A stretch of 64,000 bases of DNA from Ferdinandcohnia sp036962705. GTDB lineage: Bacteria > Bacillota > Bacilli > Bacillales > Bacillaceae_L. The DNA is taken from positions 93,415 through 157,414 of the forward strand of contig NZ_JBALOQ010000018.1 in assembly GCF_036962705.1 (NCBI RefSeq). The letters are read 5' to 3'. The notes beneath the pieces are model-generated. The model worked only from the letters and a program-made list of their open reading frames with translations. It was not told where the DNA came from and searched no databases. A program made the position numbers and the translations under genes. Shown in pieces: positions 8,383 to 16,145 of this stretch. Numbering within the stretch: position 1 is the first letter of the stretch; every line of letters begins with the position of its first letter.

Positions 8383-9933
8383 CTATAATGGAATATTTCC
8401 ATGCTTTTTATTAGGACGAGATTCCTTTTTATTTCGGAGCATCTCTAAAGCCTGAATAATTTTAATTCGCGTTTCGCGAGGATCGATGACATCGTCAACC
8501 ATCCCTTGACTTGCAGCAACGTATGGATTAGCAAACTTTTCACGGTATTCTTCAATCTTTTGGGCACGTGTTATTTCCGGATCATCACTCTCATTAATTT
8601 CACGTGCAAATATGATATTGGCTGCGCCTTGTGGGCCCATTACCGCAATTTCAGCATTTGGCCATGCAAAAACTAAATCAGCCCCAATTGATTTACTATT
8701 TAATGCTACATATGCTCCACCATATGCTTTTCTAAGAATGACAGTTAGTTTAGGTACTGTCGCTTCTGAGTACGCATATAATATTTTTGCTCCATGGCGG
8801 ATAATTCCTCCATGCTCCTGTTTTATCCCAGGGAAGAATCCTGTCACATCCTCGAATGTAATGAGTGGGATATTAAAGGAATCACAAAATCGAATAAATC
8901 TTGATGCTTTATCGGATGAATTAATATCAAGCCCACCTGCCATAACCTTCGGCTGATTACACACTAAACCAACAACCTCACCTTTTACTCTCGCAAAACC
9001 AACAACGATATTTTTCGCAAAATCTCTCTGTACTTCCATGAAGGATTCTTCGTCAACCACTTGTTCTATTACTTTGCGTACATCATATGGCCTGACTGAA
9101 TCAAACGGAATAATATCTGTTAAATCAGGTCGATAATCATCATTCTCTTCGATGGAAATAATTTGTGGTTTTTCTTCATTGTTTTGAGGAAGATAGCTCA
9201 CTAAATCTCTAACCTGTTGTAGTACCTCTTCTTCGGTTTTCCCGGAAAAATGTGCGTTCCCACTGATTGAATTATGGACGCTTGCCCCACCTAAATCCTC
9301 TGAGCTAATTTTTTCGCCTGTTACGGTTTCAATGACTTTCGGCCCTGTAATAAACATCTGCGAAGTCTTTTCCACCATAAAGACAAAATCGGTAATCGCA
9401 GGAGAATACACGGCCCCACCTGCGCATGGTCCCATGATTACAGAAATTTGCGGAATGACCCCTGAATAGATCGCATTTCGGTAAAAAACATGACCATAGC
9501 CGTCAAGGGAGACGACCCCCTCTTGAATTCTTGCCCCACCTGAATCATTTAAGCCAATAAATGGTGCACCATTCTTTGCTGCTAGGTCCATGACATTCGC
9601 AATTTTTTTTGCATGCATTTCCCCAAGTGCTCCACCAAAAACAGTAAAATCTTGTGAAAATAAATATACGGGTCTATGGTTAATTTTTCCGTAGCCAGTA
9701 ACTACACCATCACCAGGTCCTTTTTTATCGGCTAAGCCAAAATCAGTGCTCCGATGCTCAATAAATGGATTCAACTCCACAAAGGTTCCTTTATCAAGTA
9801 ATAAATCAATTCGCTCTCTAGCGGTTAATTTTCCTTTTTCATGCTGTTTATCAATTTTTTCATCACCGCCGCCTAATTCTACCTCACGACGACGATCATA
9901 TAGTTCGTTTATTTTTTCATAGATATCTACCAT
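8383..9933 (-). CDS. Acyl-CoA (propionyl-CoA) carboxylase carboxyltransferase subunit
   Basis: A 516-residue carboxyltransferase with two crotonase-fold halves. GARIQEG and GPCAGGA mark the N-terminal oxyanion loops; GGAYVAL and GPQGAANI mark the C-terminal half. The family moves CO2 from carboxybiotin to propionyl-CoA or acts in methylmalonyl-CoA decarboxylases. The epimerase directly upstream, overlapping as TAATG, points to methylmalonyl-CoA chemistry. No biotin carboxylase or biotin carrier is adjacent, so it must borrow these subunits from elsewhere. It matches yqjD of B. subtilis. Confidence 0.9.
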   Translation of the reverse strand: MVDIYEKINELYDRRREVELGGGDEKIDKQHEKGKLTARERIDLLLDKGTFVELNPFIEHRSTDFGLADKKGPGDGVVTGYGKINHRPVYLFSQDFTVFGGALGEMHAKKIANVMDLAAKNGAPFIGLNDSGGARIQEGVVSLDGYGHVFYRNAIYSGVIPQISVIMGPCAGGAVYSPAITDFVFMVEKTSQMFITGPKVIETVTGEKISSEDLGGASVHNSISGNAHFSGKTEEEVLQQVRDLVSYLPQNNEEKPQIISIEENDDYRPDLTDIIPFDSVRPYDVRKVIEQVVDEESFMEVQRDFAKNIVVGFARVKGEVVGLVCNQPKVMAGGLDINSSDKASRFIRFCDSFNIPLITFEDVTGFFPGIKQEHGGIIRHGAKILYAYSEATVPKLTVILRKAYGGAYVALNSKSIGADLVFAWPNAEIAVMGPQGAANIIFAREINESDDPEITRAQKIEEYREKFANPYVAASQGMVDDVIDPRETRIKIIQALEMLRNKKESRPNKKHGNIPL

Positions 9934-10352
9934 TATTTCGTTTCCCCCTTGCTAGGTTTCTCACAAAGCTCATATAGGATATTGCCCGTAGATTTTGGAT
10001 GCATGAAGGCAATCTTAGCACCGCCTGCACCAAGCTTTGGCTCATCTGCAAGCATTCGTATACCATGTTCTTTTATTTCTTGGATACGCTCTTCGATGGA
10101 AGAAACACCTAAAGCGATATGATGTATTCCTTCACCGCGTTTTTCTATGAATTTTGCAATAGGACTTTCGGGTGATAGAGGCTCGAGTAGCTCGAGCTTC
10201 GATTCTCCGATTTTGATAAAGGCAACCCTTACTTTCTCAGAGTATACTTCTTCAACTCCTTCTACTTGAAGGTTGAGAATGTTTGTATAAAAAGGAAGGG
10301 AGTTTTCAATCGATGTGACAGCAATTCCGATATGGTCAATTTTTTTAATCAT
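9933..10352 (-). CDS. mce: Methylmalonyl-CoA epimerase
   Basis: A 139-residue vicinal-oxygen-chelate protein that interconverts (S)- and (R)-methylmalonyl-CoA. Metal ligands are expected at H7 (KIDHIGIAV), in the IHHIAL segment and at the late glutamate of LYELCE. The ATG at 10352 has GAGGAG upstream; the longer TTG frame is rejected. Its stop overlaps the next start (TAATG), showing translational coupling to the carboxylase. A 14-bp palindrome lies directly before the ribosome site and may control the pair. It corresponds to yqjC of B. subtilis. Confidence 0.92.
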   Translation of the reverse strand: MIKKIDHIGIAVTSIENSLPFYTNILNLQVEGVEEVYSEKVRVAFIKIGESKLELLEPLSPESPIAKFIEKRGEGIHHIALGVSSIEERIQEIKEHGIRMLADEPKLGAGGAKIAFMHPKSTGNILYELCEKPSKGETK

Positions 10353-10366
10353 GTTTTCACTCCTCA

Positions 10367-10380
10367 AGCGAGCGCTCGCT
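10367..10380. promoter_or_regulatory. Perfect palindrome, candidate operator of the mce-carboxylase unit
   Basis: AGCGAGCGCTCGCT is a perfect 14-bp inverted repeat directly upstream of the GAGGAG ribosome site of mce. It has no T-run, so it is not a terminator, and it stands out in AT-rich DNA. A TetR-type repressor sensing an acyl-CoA is a reasonable guess, but the regulator is unknown. Confidence 0.5.
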
Positions 10381-10508
10381 CAAAAATTGTATGCGCTTTA
10401 CAAATGTATAAGACTATTTTAGCACGAACTCATCAAAAATTGTGTATTTTCAGTTTTAGGTAATGGTACATAATAGTTGTCCCAGTGGGCGATTCAAGGT
10501 AAAATATT

Positions 10509-10623
10509 AATCAAATACGCCTTGGGTTATTTGTGCCAGATTTTTTTCGAGCCTTGCTCGAAAAGTTTCCCTTGAAAAATCGTGGCATCCGCCGTAGGCT
10601 TTAACTTTATTCAGAAGAAGTTA
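10509..10623 (+). repeat. Dispersed structured repeat, copy 1 (degenerate)
   Basis: It shares with the copies at 34828 and 44693 the start AATCAAATACGCCTT, the T-rich GATTTTTTT, and the block AAAATCGTGGCATCCGCC followed by AACTTTATTCAG. The central CAAAGAC hairpin is missing and the terminal palindrome is cut short. It lies in the region between the divergent mce and Prli42-type genes (10383-10656), where nothing else was seen. Confidence 0.75.
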
Positions 10624-10656
10624 ATTAAATATGAAAGCAGAAGGGAGTAGGGTGAC

Positions 10657-10749
10657 ATGTCCCGTAAAACTCAAAAGATTGTTGTCTATTTAATGATCGC
10701 AGTAATGCTAATTACTACTCTGTTAGCAGGCGCAAGTATGTGGTTTTAA
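10657..10749 (+). CDS. prli42: Prli42-type membrane microprotein (stressosome-associated)
   Basis: A 30-codon frame starts at ATG 10657 behind a GGGAG-type site. It has a basic N terminus (MSRKTQK) and one hydrophobic helix to the C terminus. The KIVVYLM and LLAGASM segments match from memory the Prli42 family of Firmicutes, which in Listeria anchors the stressosome at the membrane. A hairpin terminator follows within 50 bp. The membrane topology is clear; the function is by family only. Confidence 0.7.
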   Translation: MSRKTQKIVVYLMIAVMLITTLLAGASMWF

Positions 10750-10790
10750 TTCAAACTTTTAAAGTGATACGAGGTTTGTTAAAAGCCTTA

Positions 10791-10820
10791 AAAGGTGACC
10801 TAAATGGTCACCTTTAGCTT
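10791..10820. terminator. Convergent terminator between the Prli42-type gene and yqjA
   Basis: AAAGGTGACC (10791-10800) pairs perfectly with GGTCACCTTT (10806-10815). The T-tracts on both sides are weak. Confidence 0.7.
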
Positions 10821-10827
10821 TATTAAA

Positions 10828-11781
10828 TTAAGTTGGCAACCCTTTGAATAATCTTTTTATTATTAAATATTCTTCCATTTCTTTAATAAATTGAAGAAGG
10901 GCAGCTCTTGTTTCAAACTCCTCTCGAGTTTTTGGCAATGGCATTTCTCTAAACACTTTACGCATTGCTTCAAGTTTCTTCAAAAAGACACCTGCCGTGT
11001 TTCCAGGATGAATGGATTGGCTCACCTCCATAATAAAATCGGCAACCATTTCCCTCTGTTCAACCGACTGAGTAATCGAAGTTATAGTAGGTAACATCCT
11101 TTGCAGAATTTCGAATTGCTTTTCTCTCATTTCAAAATACGTAAAATATAAGTTTTCATCTCGCATTAGGTTATTTTCAACATCTCGATATGCAATTCTT
11201 TTTGCTTTCTTTAGTAAATCTTCGATAGTTGTTATTTCTCGACCATCCCAGATACTTTCTCCTGTTCGAAGATAGTGAACCATTTCGTTTAATATATTTC
11301 CAAACAGGGTTTCAATTTCTTGTTGGAATGCTCTAAGTTTCTTGTCAACACTCGGCATATATAGATTTACGAGTAGCGCAACACCAATACCAATAATAAT
11401 TAACCCTAGTTCATTAACAATCAAATCAAGTGTTACATTCCCAGCTGAAAATATATGTAAAATAATAACGGTACTTGTTACAATCCCATCTTTTGCTTTT
11501 AAGGCAACCACAGTGGGGATAAAAAATAGGAGTAACAACCCGATTGTTAATGGATGATAGCCTATTCCCTCGAAGAATACAAATGAAAATGCGATTCCAA
11601 CCACACACGCAACAAATCGCTCCCATGAACTCTCAAGCGATTTTTTTCTTGTTACTTTAATACATAAAATCGTTAGAATTCCAGCAGATGCAAAACTATC
11701 TAGTCCTATTAGTTTTGCGATTGATATGGAAATAGTTGTTCCTAAAGCTGTTTTTAACGTTCGATAACCTATTTTAAACAT
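10828..11781 (-). CDS. yqjA: YqjA-like FUSC/aromatic acid exporter family membrane protein
   Basis: A 317-residue protein. The N-terminal half has about four to five membrane helices (roughly residues 10-140, for example LGLIIIGIGVALLVNLY). The C-terminal half is a soluble, mostly helical domain. This layout fits the FUSC/DUF939 family of putative aromatic acid exporters, and both length and position next to the art operon fit yqjA of B. subtilis. An AGGAG site precedes the ATG. The substrate is not known. Confidence 0.8.
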   Translation of the reverse strand: MFKIGYRTLKTALGTTISISIAKLIGLDSFASAGILTILCIKVTRKKSLESSWERFVACVVGIAFSFVFFEGIGYHPLTIGLLLLFFIPTVVALKAKDGIVTSTVIILHIFSAGNVTLDLIVNELGLIIIGIGVALLVNLYMPSVDKKLRAFQQEIETLFGNILNEMVHYLRTGESIWDGREITTIEDLLKKAKRIAYRDVENNLMRDENLYFTYFEMREKQFEILQRMLPTITSITQSVEQREMVADFIMEVSQSIHPGNTAGVFLKKLEAMRKVFREMPLPKTREEFETRAALLQFIKEMEEYLIIKRLFKGLPT

Positions 11782-11864
11782 AAATCGGCTCCTAATAATC
11801 CTTAGTAATTCTATTATATTGATTTATAGGAAAAATACCTATACAAATCTTATTATGGCTAAAT

Positions 11865-11902
11865 CAACGAAAAAAAGAATGACCATATGGATCATTCTTT
11901 TT
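11865..11902 (-). terminator. Intrinsic terminator of the art operon
   Basis: A hairpin with arms AAAAAGAATGA and TCATTCTTTTT spans 11871-11902 and overlaps the artR stop codon. The arm next to the minus-strand exit ends in a T-run. Confidence 0.75.
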
Positions 11903-12635
11903 AAAGGACCTTTTCTAGGAAGTCCTGTGCACGTTGGCTTTTCGGATTTGTGAAAAATTCATCTGGTGTTGTTTGTTCAACAATTACTCCATCATCCATA
12001 AAGAGCACTTTGTCCGCTACTTCACGAGCGAAGCCCATTTCATGGGTCACAATGAGCATTGTCATTCCAGTATTAGCCAATCCCTTCATAACACTAAGAA
12101 CCTCTTTTACCATCTCAGGGTCTAGTGCTGAAGTTGGCTCATCAAAAAGCATAATTTCAGGATCCATTGCCAGCGCCCTTGCAATTGCTACCCTCTGCTT
12201 TTGTCCCCCGGAAAGGCGATTCGGATATTCATTTGCCTTTTCTGACAAGCCTACTTGGTTTAACAGCTCGAAAGCCTTACTTTCCGCGTCACTCTTCGAT
12301 ATCCCTTTTACCTTCATCGGAGCATAAGTGAGATTTTGAAGAACTGTCTTATGTGGAAATAAATAAAAATGCTGAAACACCATTCCTATGTGCTGACGTA
12401 CCTTTGTGATATTCGTCTTTGCATTTGTTATGTCATCTTCCCCAACCCAGATCTGTCCTTGAGTTGGTGTTTCAAGTAAATTTAAACATCTTAGAAATGT
12501 AGATTTTCCTGAACCAGAAGGACCAATTATGGCAACAACCTCACCTTGTTTAAAGGTGGTCGTAATCCCCTTTAACACATTAAGTTTGCCAAAAGATTTA
12601 TGAAGACCTTCTACTTTAATATGATCGTTACTCAC
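11901..12635 (-). CDS. artR: Polar amino acid (arginine-type) ABC transporter ATPase
   Basis: ATPase of the three-gene importer, 244 residues. Walker A GPSGSGKST is at about residues 38-46, the ABC signature LSGGQKQR near 135, and Walker B DEPTSALDP near 160. The GTG at 12635 is chosen because GAGGAGG lies upstream and the codon overlaps the permease stop as GTGAGTAA; the longer TTG frame contains that ribosome site. It is orthologous by order to yqiZ of B. subtilis. ARG-box-like sequences before artP support arginine as the substrate. Confidence 0.92.
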   Translation of the reverse strand: MSNDHIKVEGLHKSFGKLNVLKGITTTFKQGEVVAIIGPSGSGKSTFLRCLNLLETPTQGQIWVGEDDITNAKTNITKVRQHIGMVFQHFYLFPHKTVLQNLTYAPMKVKGISKSDAESKAFELLNQVGLSEKANEYPNRLSGGQKQRVAIARALAMDPEIMLFDEPTSALDPEMVKEVLSVMKGLANTGMTMLIVTHEMGFAREVADKVLFMDDGVIVEQTTPDEFFTNPKSQRAQDFLEKVL

Positions 12636-13293
12636 TACGACGCAACCTCCTCTCAAGTCTTCCGCCTAGGAATGTGAGGATTGTAACAATAATCCAATAA
12701 ACTAGACCAGCAATTAATAAAGGTTCAAAATAGCGGAATGTATTCGATCCGACAACTTGGGCTCGTCTCATAATATCCAATAATCCAATCGTACTTACAA
12801 GTGCCGATTCCTTCGTTAAGGTCACAAGTTCATTTAAAAGTGCAGGTAAAATATTTTTCACTGCCTGTGGTAGGATAATATCCAACATCATGGGACGGTA
12901 CGAAACACCAAGAGCTTCCGCCGCTTCCTGTTGACCTTTATCAACAGCTTGAATTCCAGCTCTAATGATTTCAGAAATATACGCACCTGAATTTAATCCG
13001 AATGCCAAGACCCCAGCTGCAAATTTATCAATGTCATAGTGAAAAAGCTGTGGAACCGCAAAATAGATTAAAACCAATTGTAGGATAAGTGGTGTTCCTC
13101 TGAATATGGACGTATAAATATTCGCAAACCACTTTAAAAATGAAACCTTGCTTATTTTAAAAACCGCTAAAATTGTCCCCAAAATTAAACCTAAAATTGC
13201 CGATACTAGAGCAAAGGATACCGTAATGCCGATCCCTTCTAGTATAAACGGAATTGAAGGCACGATTCGGGAAAAATCAATATCCAAACCCAT
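12628..13293 (-). CDS. artQ: Polar amino acid ABC transporter permease
   Basis: A 221-residue HisM/GlnP-type membrane subunit with about five helices. The EAA loop that docks the ATPase is at residues 123-142 (EAAEALGVS then LPQA). It overlaps the ATPase gene by 8 nt and follows artP by about 33 bp, so the three genes form one operon. Membrane component of arginine-type uptake; position matches yqiY. Confidence 0.92.
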   Translation of the reverse strand: MGLDIDFSRIVPSIPFILEGIGITVSFALVSAILGLILGTILAVFKISKVSFLKWFANIYTSIFRGTPLILQLVLIYFAVPQLFHYDIDKFAAGVLAFGLNSGAYISEIIRAGIQAVDKGQQEAAEALGVSYRPMMLDIILPQAVKNILPALLNELVTLTKESALVSTIGLLDIMRRAQVVGSNTFRYFEPLLIAGLVYWIIVTILTFLGGRLERRLRRSE

Positions 13294-13326
13294 GCCTTAC
13301 ACCTCATTTCACCTAAAAATTTTTAT

Positions 13327-14112
13327 TTATTCTTCAATCCATTGTTTTTCTAATTTTTCTAATTCACCATTTGCTTTCATTTCTTCTAACACTTTATTGA
13401 ATTCATCCACAAGCTCACTGCCCTTTGCAAATGCAATTGCCATACCTGGAGAGCTTTCAGTTGGATCGTCAAATCCTGCTAGGTCTAATTCTTCAATAAA
13501 GCCTACTGCAACAGTTTTATCTAAATATACTGCATCGATTCTTCCTGATTTTAGCTCTTGAATTAATTCTGGAGCTTTATTTAATGCTGAAATTTCAAGA
13601 TTTTTTAGTGTTTCTTTTTTTATTTTTTTAGCTCCTTCTTCTTGAATGGAACCTAATTGAACGCCAACCTTTTTACCGTCTAAGTCTTCAAGTGATTTTA
13701 CATCTGAATCTTTTAATGTGACAAACATTTCCCCAGATTTATGATATTCATTTGAAAAATCAACGCTTTCCTTACGTTCAGCAGTTGCAGACATACCTGA
13801 AATGATAAAATCAAGTCGGTCTGATTGTAGTGCACTAATAAGGCCACCGAAATCCATATTTTCAATTTTAAGCTCATAACCAAGTTTATCTGCAATTTGC
13901 TTAGCTATATCAATATCAAATCCAATATATTCGCCTGTTTTCTCATCAATTGTTTCAAATGGTGGGAAGTCAGCAGATGTTCCCATTGTTAATACCTTTT
14001 TTGACTCCGTTCCTTCTTCAGATCCTGTTGCATTGTCACCGCTTGTCCCACATGCAGCTAGAAATACAACTGATAAAATAGTAATCAATGATGCTAGTAA
14101 AAACTTTTTCAT
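13327..14112 (-). CDS. artP: Amino acid ABC transporter substrate-binding lipoprotein
   Basis: A 261-residue extracellular solute-binding protein. A short basic N terminus and hydrophobic stretch end in the lipobox LAAC (lipidated C21). The family 3 signature GFDIDIAKQIADKLGY follows near residue 60. An AGGGGG site precedes the ATG. It is the first gene of the art unit and matches yqiX. The specificity for arginine is inferred from gene order and the upstream ARG-like boxes. Confidence 0.92.
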   Translation of the reverse strand: MKKFLLASLITILSVVFLAACGTSGDNATGSEEGTESKKVLTMGTSADFPPFETIDEKTGEYIGFDIDIAKQIADKLGYELKIENMDFGGLISALQSDRLDFIISGMSATAERKESVDFSNEYHKSGEMFVTLKDSDVKSLEDLDGKKVGVQLGSIQEEGAKKIKKETLKNLEISALNKAPELIQELKSGRIDAVYLDKTVAVGFIEELDLAGFDDPTESSPGMAIAFAKGSELVDEFNKVLEEMKANGELEKLEKQWIEE

Positions 14113-14171
14113 TATGTTTTCCCCCTATATCGTTACTTATAATTATTCGATAGAATGTATTTTAACACATC

Positions 14172-14224
14172 TGTATAAATATACAATATGTTTTTTAAAA
14201 ATAATAATTGAATAATAATTCTAT
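14172..14224. promoter_or_regulatory. Two ARG-box-like operators upstream of artP
   Basis: TGAATAATAATTCTA (14209-14223) fits the ArgR/AhrC consensus TGAAT-W4-ATTCA with one mismatch. TGTATAAATATACA (14172-14185) is a symmetrical variant. Their centres are 37 bp apart in the 306-bp region before artP. argR itself is encoded at 36899-37348. Nothing else was recognised in 14113-14393. Confidence 0.55.
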
Positions 14225-14391
14225 CTTTTGCGTTAAGCTTTCTATTTATTCTGCTTACATGGGACTTTTGTGGAAAATTTAGAGTTTATTTTAATCCATT
14301 AACTCGCATTTAATACTTTACTGATATAAACAATTAAAGTGGGAAAGCAACGAAAGATTCATTATCATATGCATAATTTATTAAGTTATCT

Positions 14392-14419
14392 CCAAAAAAA
14401 AGAAGCCAATTAGGCCTCT
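14392..14419 (-). terminator. Intrinsic terminator of brxB
   Basis: AGAAGCC (14401-14407) and GGCCTCT (14413-14419) form a stem with one mismatch. A T8 run follows on the minus strand. Confidence 0.6.
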
Positions 14420-14856
14420 TATACTTCCTCACAATATTCTTCAAAAGATTCCTGTAATTTAGTAATGACATCCATTGGCTCGTGTCCCTCAATTTCGTGA
14501 CGCTCAATCATTCTAACAATTTTTCCATCTTTCATTAATGCAAATGATGGAGAGGACGGTGGAAAGCCCTCAAAATATGATCTTGCTTTTTCTGTTGCCG
14601 CTTTATCTTGACCAGCAAATACTGTTACTAATTGATTTGGACGCTTATCAAAATGAATTGAATGTGCTGCGGCTGGTCTTGCAATTCCGCCCGCACAACC
14701 ACAAACAGAGTTAACCATCACTAATGTTGTACCTTTTTTGCTAAGTGCTTCATCAACCTCTTCAGGTGTTTTTAATTCTTGATAACCAGCCTCTGTAATT
14801 TCTTTTCTAGCTGTTTGTACTATATCATTCATAAACAGATTGAAATCTATTTCCAT
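14419..14856 (-). CDS. brxB: Bacilliredoxin BrxB (YqiW family)
   Basis: A 145-residue thioredoxin-fold protein whose active-site CGC motif (C52, C54, in VNSVCGCAGG) defines bacilliredoxins. These remove bacillithiol from S-bacillithiolated proteins in the cytosol. The ATG at 14856 has GGAG 8 nt upstream and gives exactly the B. subtilis YqiW length; an in-frame GTG further up is rejected. It lies between the art operon and meaB, with its own terminator. Confidence 0.95.
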   Translation of the reverse strand: MEIDFNLFMNDIVQTARKEITEAGYQELKTPEEVDEALSKKGTTLVMVNSVCGCAGGIARPAAAHSIHFDKRPNQLVTVFAGQDKAATEKARSYFEGFPPSSPSFALMKDGKIVRMIERHEIEGHEPMDVITKLQESFEEYCEEV

Positions 14857-15013
14857 TTTGTACACTCCTTCTTAAAATATATCTTGCTAATTTAAATAAT
14901 ATCAATATAGAACATGATTTTTCAAATCTTAGGTACTTTAATTCACGTTTAAATTTTTTTTATTCGGGTATTCTATTAATACATCTAGATCATACCCCTA
15001 AACTCCCTAGATG

Positions 15014-15043
15014 GAAGGAGACCAATTGTTCTCCTTCTTTTTT
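15014..15043 (+). terminator. Terminator-like hairpin pointing rightward, downstream of meaB
   Basis: GAAGGAGA (15014-15021) pairs perfectly with TCTCCTTC (15030-15037), and TTTTTT follows on the plus strand. All flanking genes are on the minus strand, so the T-run is on the antisense side; on the meaB mRNA it is a hairpin without a T-run. Confidence 0.5.
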
Positions 15044-16145
15044 ATGCTTCAAAAAGTCGGATTAATTCCTTCACGGCCAATGTTACATTTAAATCTCCCT
15101 GCACTACCTTGTTTTCAAGCACAGGAAGCTGCGATTTGATGGATGAATGGGTATAAAAGCTTGTTTCAAGATAATCCTTTATCATTGCTTGAATCCAGTC
15201 CTTTGTTTGTGAGTTTCTGCGCTCTGTAAAGACGCCAGATTCTTTCGTTGTCTCCATAAATCGTAGTATAATTTTCCACGTTTCTTCCATACCTTCATGA
15301 TAGAGTGCGGAAACTGTATAGGCCTTTGATGACCAACCCTTTGTTGCAGGCTGAAGATAGTGAAGAATCCGATTATACTCACCGCGCGCTACCTTTGCCT
15401 TTTGTCGATTATCACCATCTGCTTTATTAATCAATAAAGCATCAGCAAGCTCCATGACCCCTTTTTTCATGCCTTGTAGTTCGTCCCCTGCACCGGTTAA
15501 CACAAGTAGAAGGAAAAAATCTACCATACTTCTTACAACAACTTCACTTTGGCCGACACCAATCGTCTCAACCAGAATCACGTCAAATCCTGCTGCTTCA
15601 CAAAGTAAAATGGTTTCTCTTGTTTTTCGATTTACACCGCCAAGAGTTCCTCCAGATGGAGACGGACGAACAAATGCGTTTTTATCTCGAGCGAGTTTTT
15701 CCATTCGTGTTTTATCACCAAGTATACTTCCACCTGTTATACTGCTACTTGGGTCCACTGCTAAAACAGCAACACGATGCCCTTGTTCACATAAATACGA
15801 ACCAAAGCTCTCAATGAACGTGCTTTTACCGGCACCAGGGACTCCAGTAATGCCTATTCGTATTGAATTTCCAGTATAGGGAAGAATTTCATTAATGAGA
15901 GCCTGAGCCTGGTCTTCATGACGTTTTGCATTGCTTTCAACAAGAGTAATGGCTTGTGCAAGAATGGTACGTTCGCCATTTCGTATACCCTGTACAAACT
16001 CTTCAGTTGATCGCTCTTTCTTTTTAACAAATTTACGTGTATTTCCAGAAGCACTATCTTGGTCACTGCCCTTAACAATTTCTGTTGTAAAACCATCGGA
16101 GGCATTTTCCGGTACCCATTCAGGTCTATTTTTTTTATCAGTCAT
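15042..16145 (-). CDS. meaB: Methylmalonyl-CoA mutase-associated GTPase MeaB
   Basis: A G3E-family GTPase that loads adenosylcobalamin into methylmalonyl-CoA mutase and protects it. Walker A GVPGAGKST is at about residues 101-109; ETIGVGQSE is the switch region; NKADGDN near 250 is the guanine motif. The N-terminal ~45 residues are polar and probably disordered. The ATG at 16145 overlaps the mutB stop by 8 nt and follows AGGAAGAAGG. It is the last gene of mutA-mutB-meaB. Confidence 0.95.
   Translation of the reverse strand: MTDKKNRPEWVPENASDGFTTEIVKGSDQDSASGNTRKFVKKKERSTEEFVQGIRNGERTILAQAITLVESNAKRHEDQAQALINEILPYTGNSIRIGITGVPGAGKSTFIESFGSYLCEQGHRVAVLAVDPSSSITGGSILGDKTRMEKLARDKNAFVRPSPSGGTLGGVNRKTRETILLCEAAGFDVILVETIGVGQSEVVVRSMVDFFLLLVLTGAGDELQGMKKGVMELADALLINKADGDNRQKAKVARGEYNRILHYLQPATKGWSSKAYTVSALYHEGMEETWKIILRFMETTKESGVFTERRNSQTKDWIQAMIKDYLETSFYTHSSIKSQLPVLENKVVQGDLNVTLAVKELIRLFEA

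Noticed and set aside
10383..10402. cre site upstream of mce
   Set aside because: TGTATGCGCTTTAC differs from the consensus at three positions including conserved ones.
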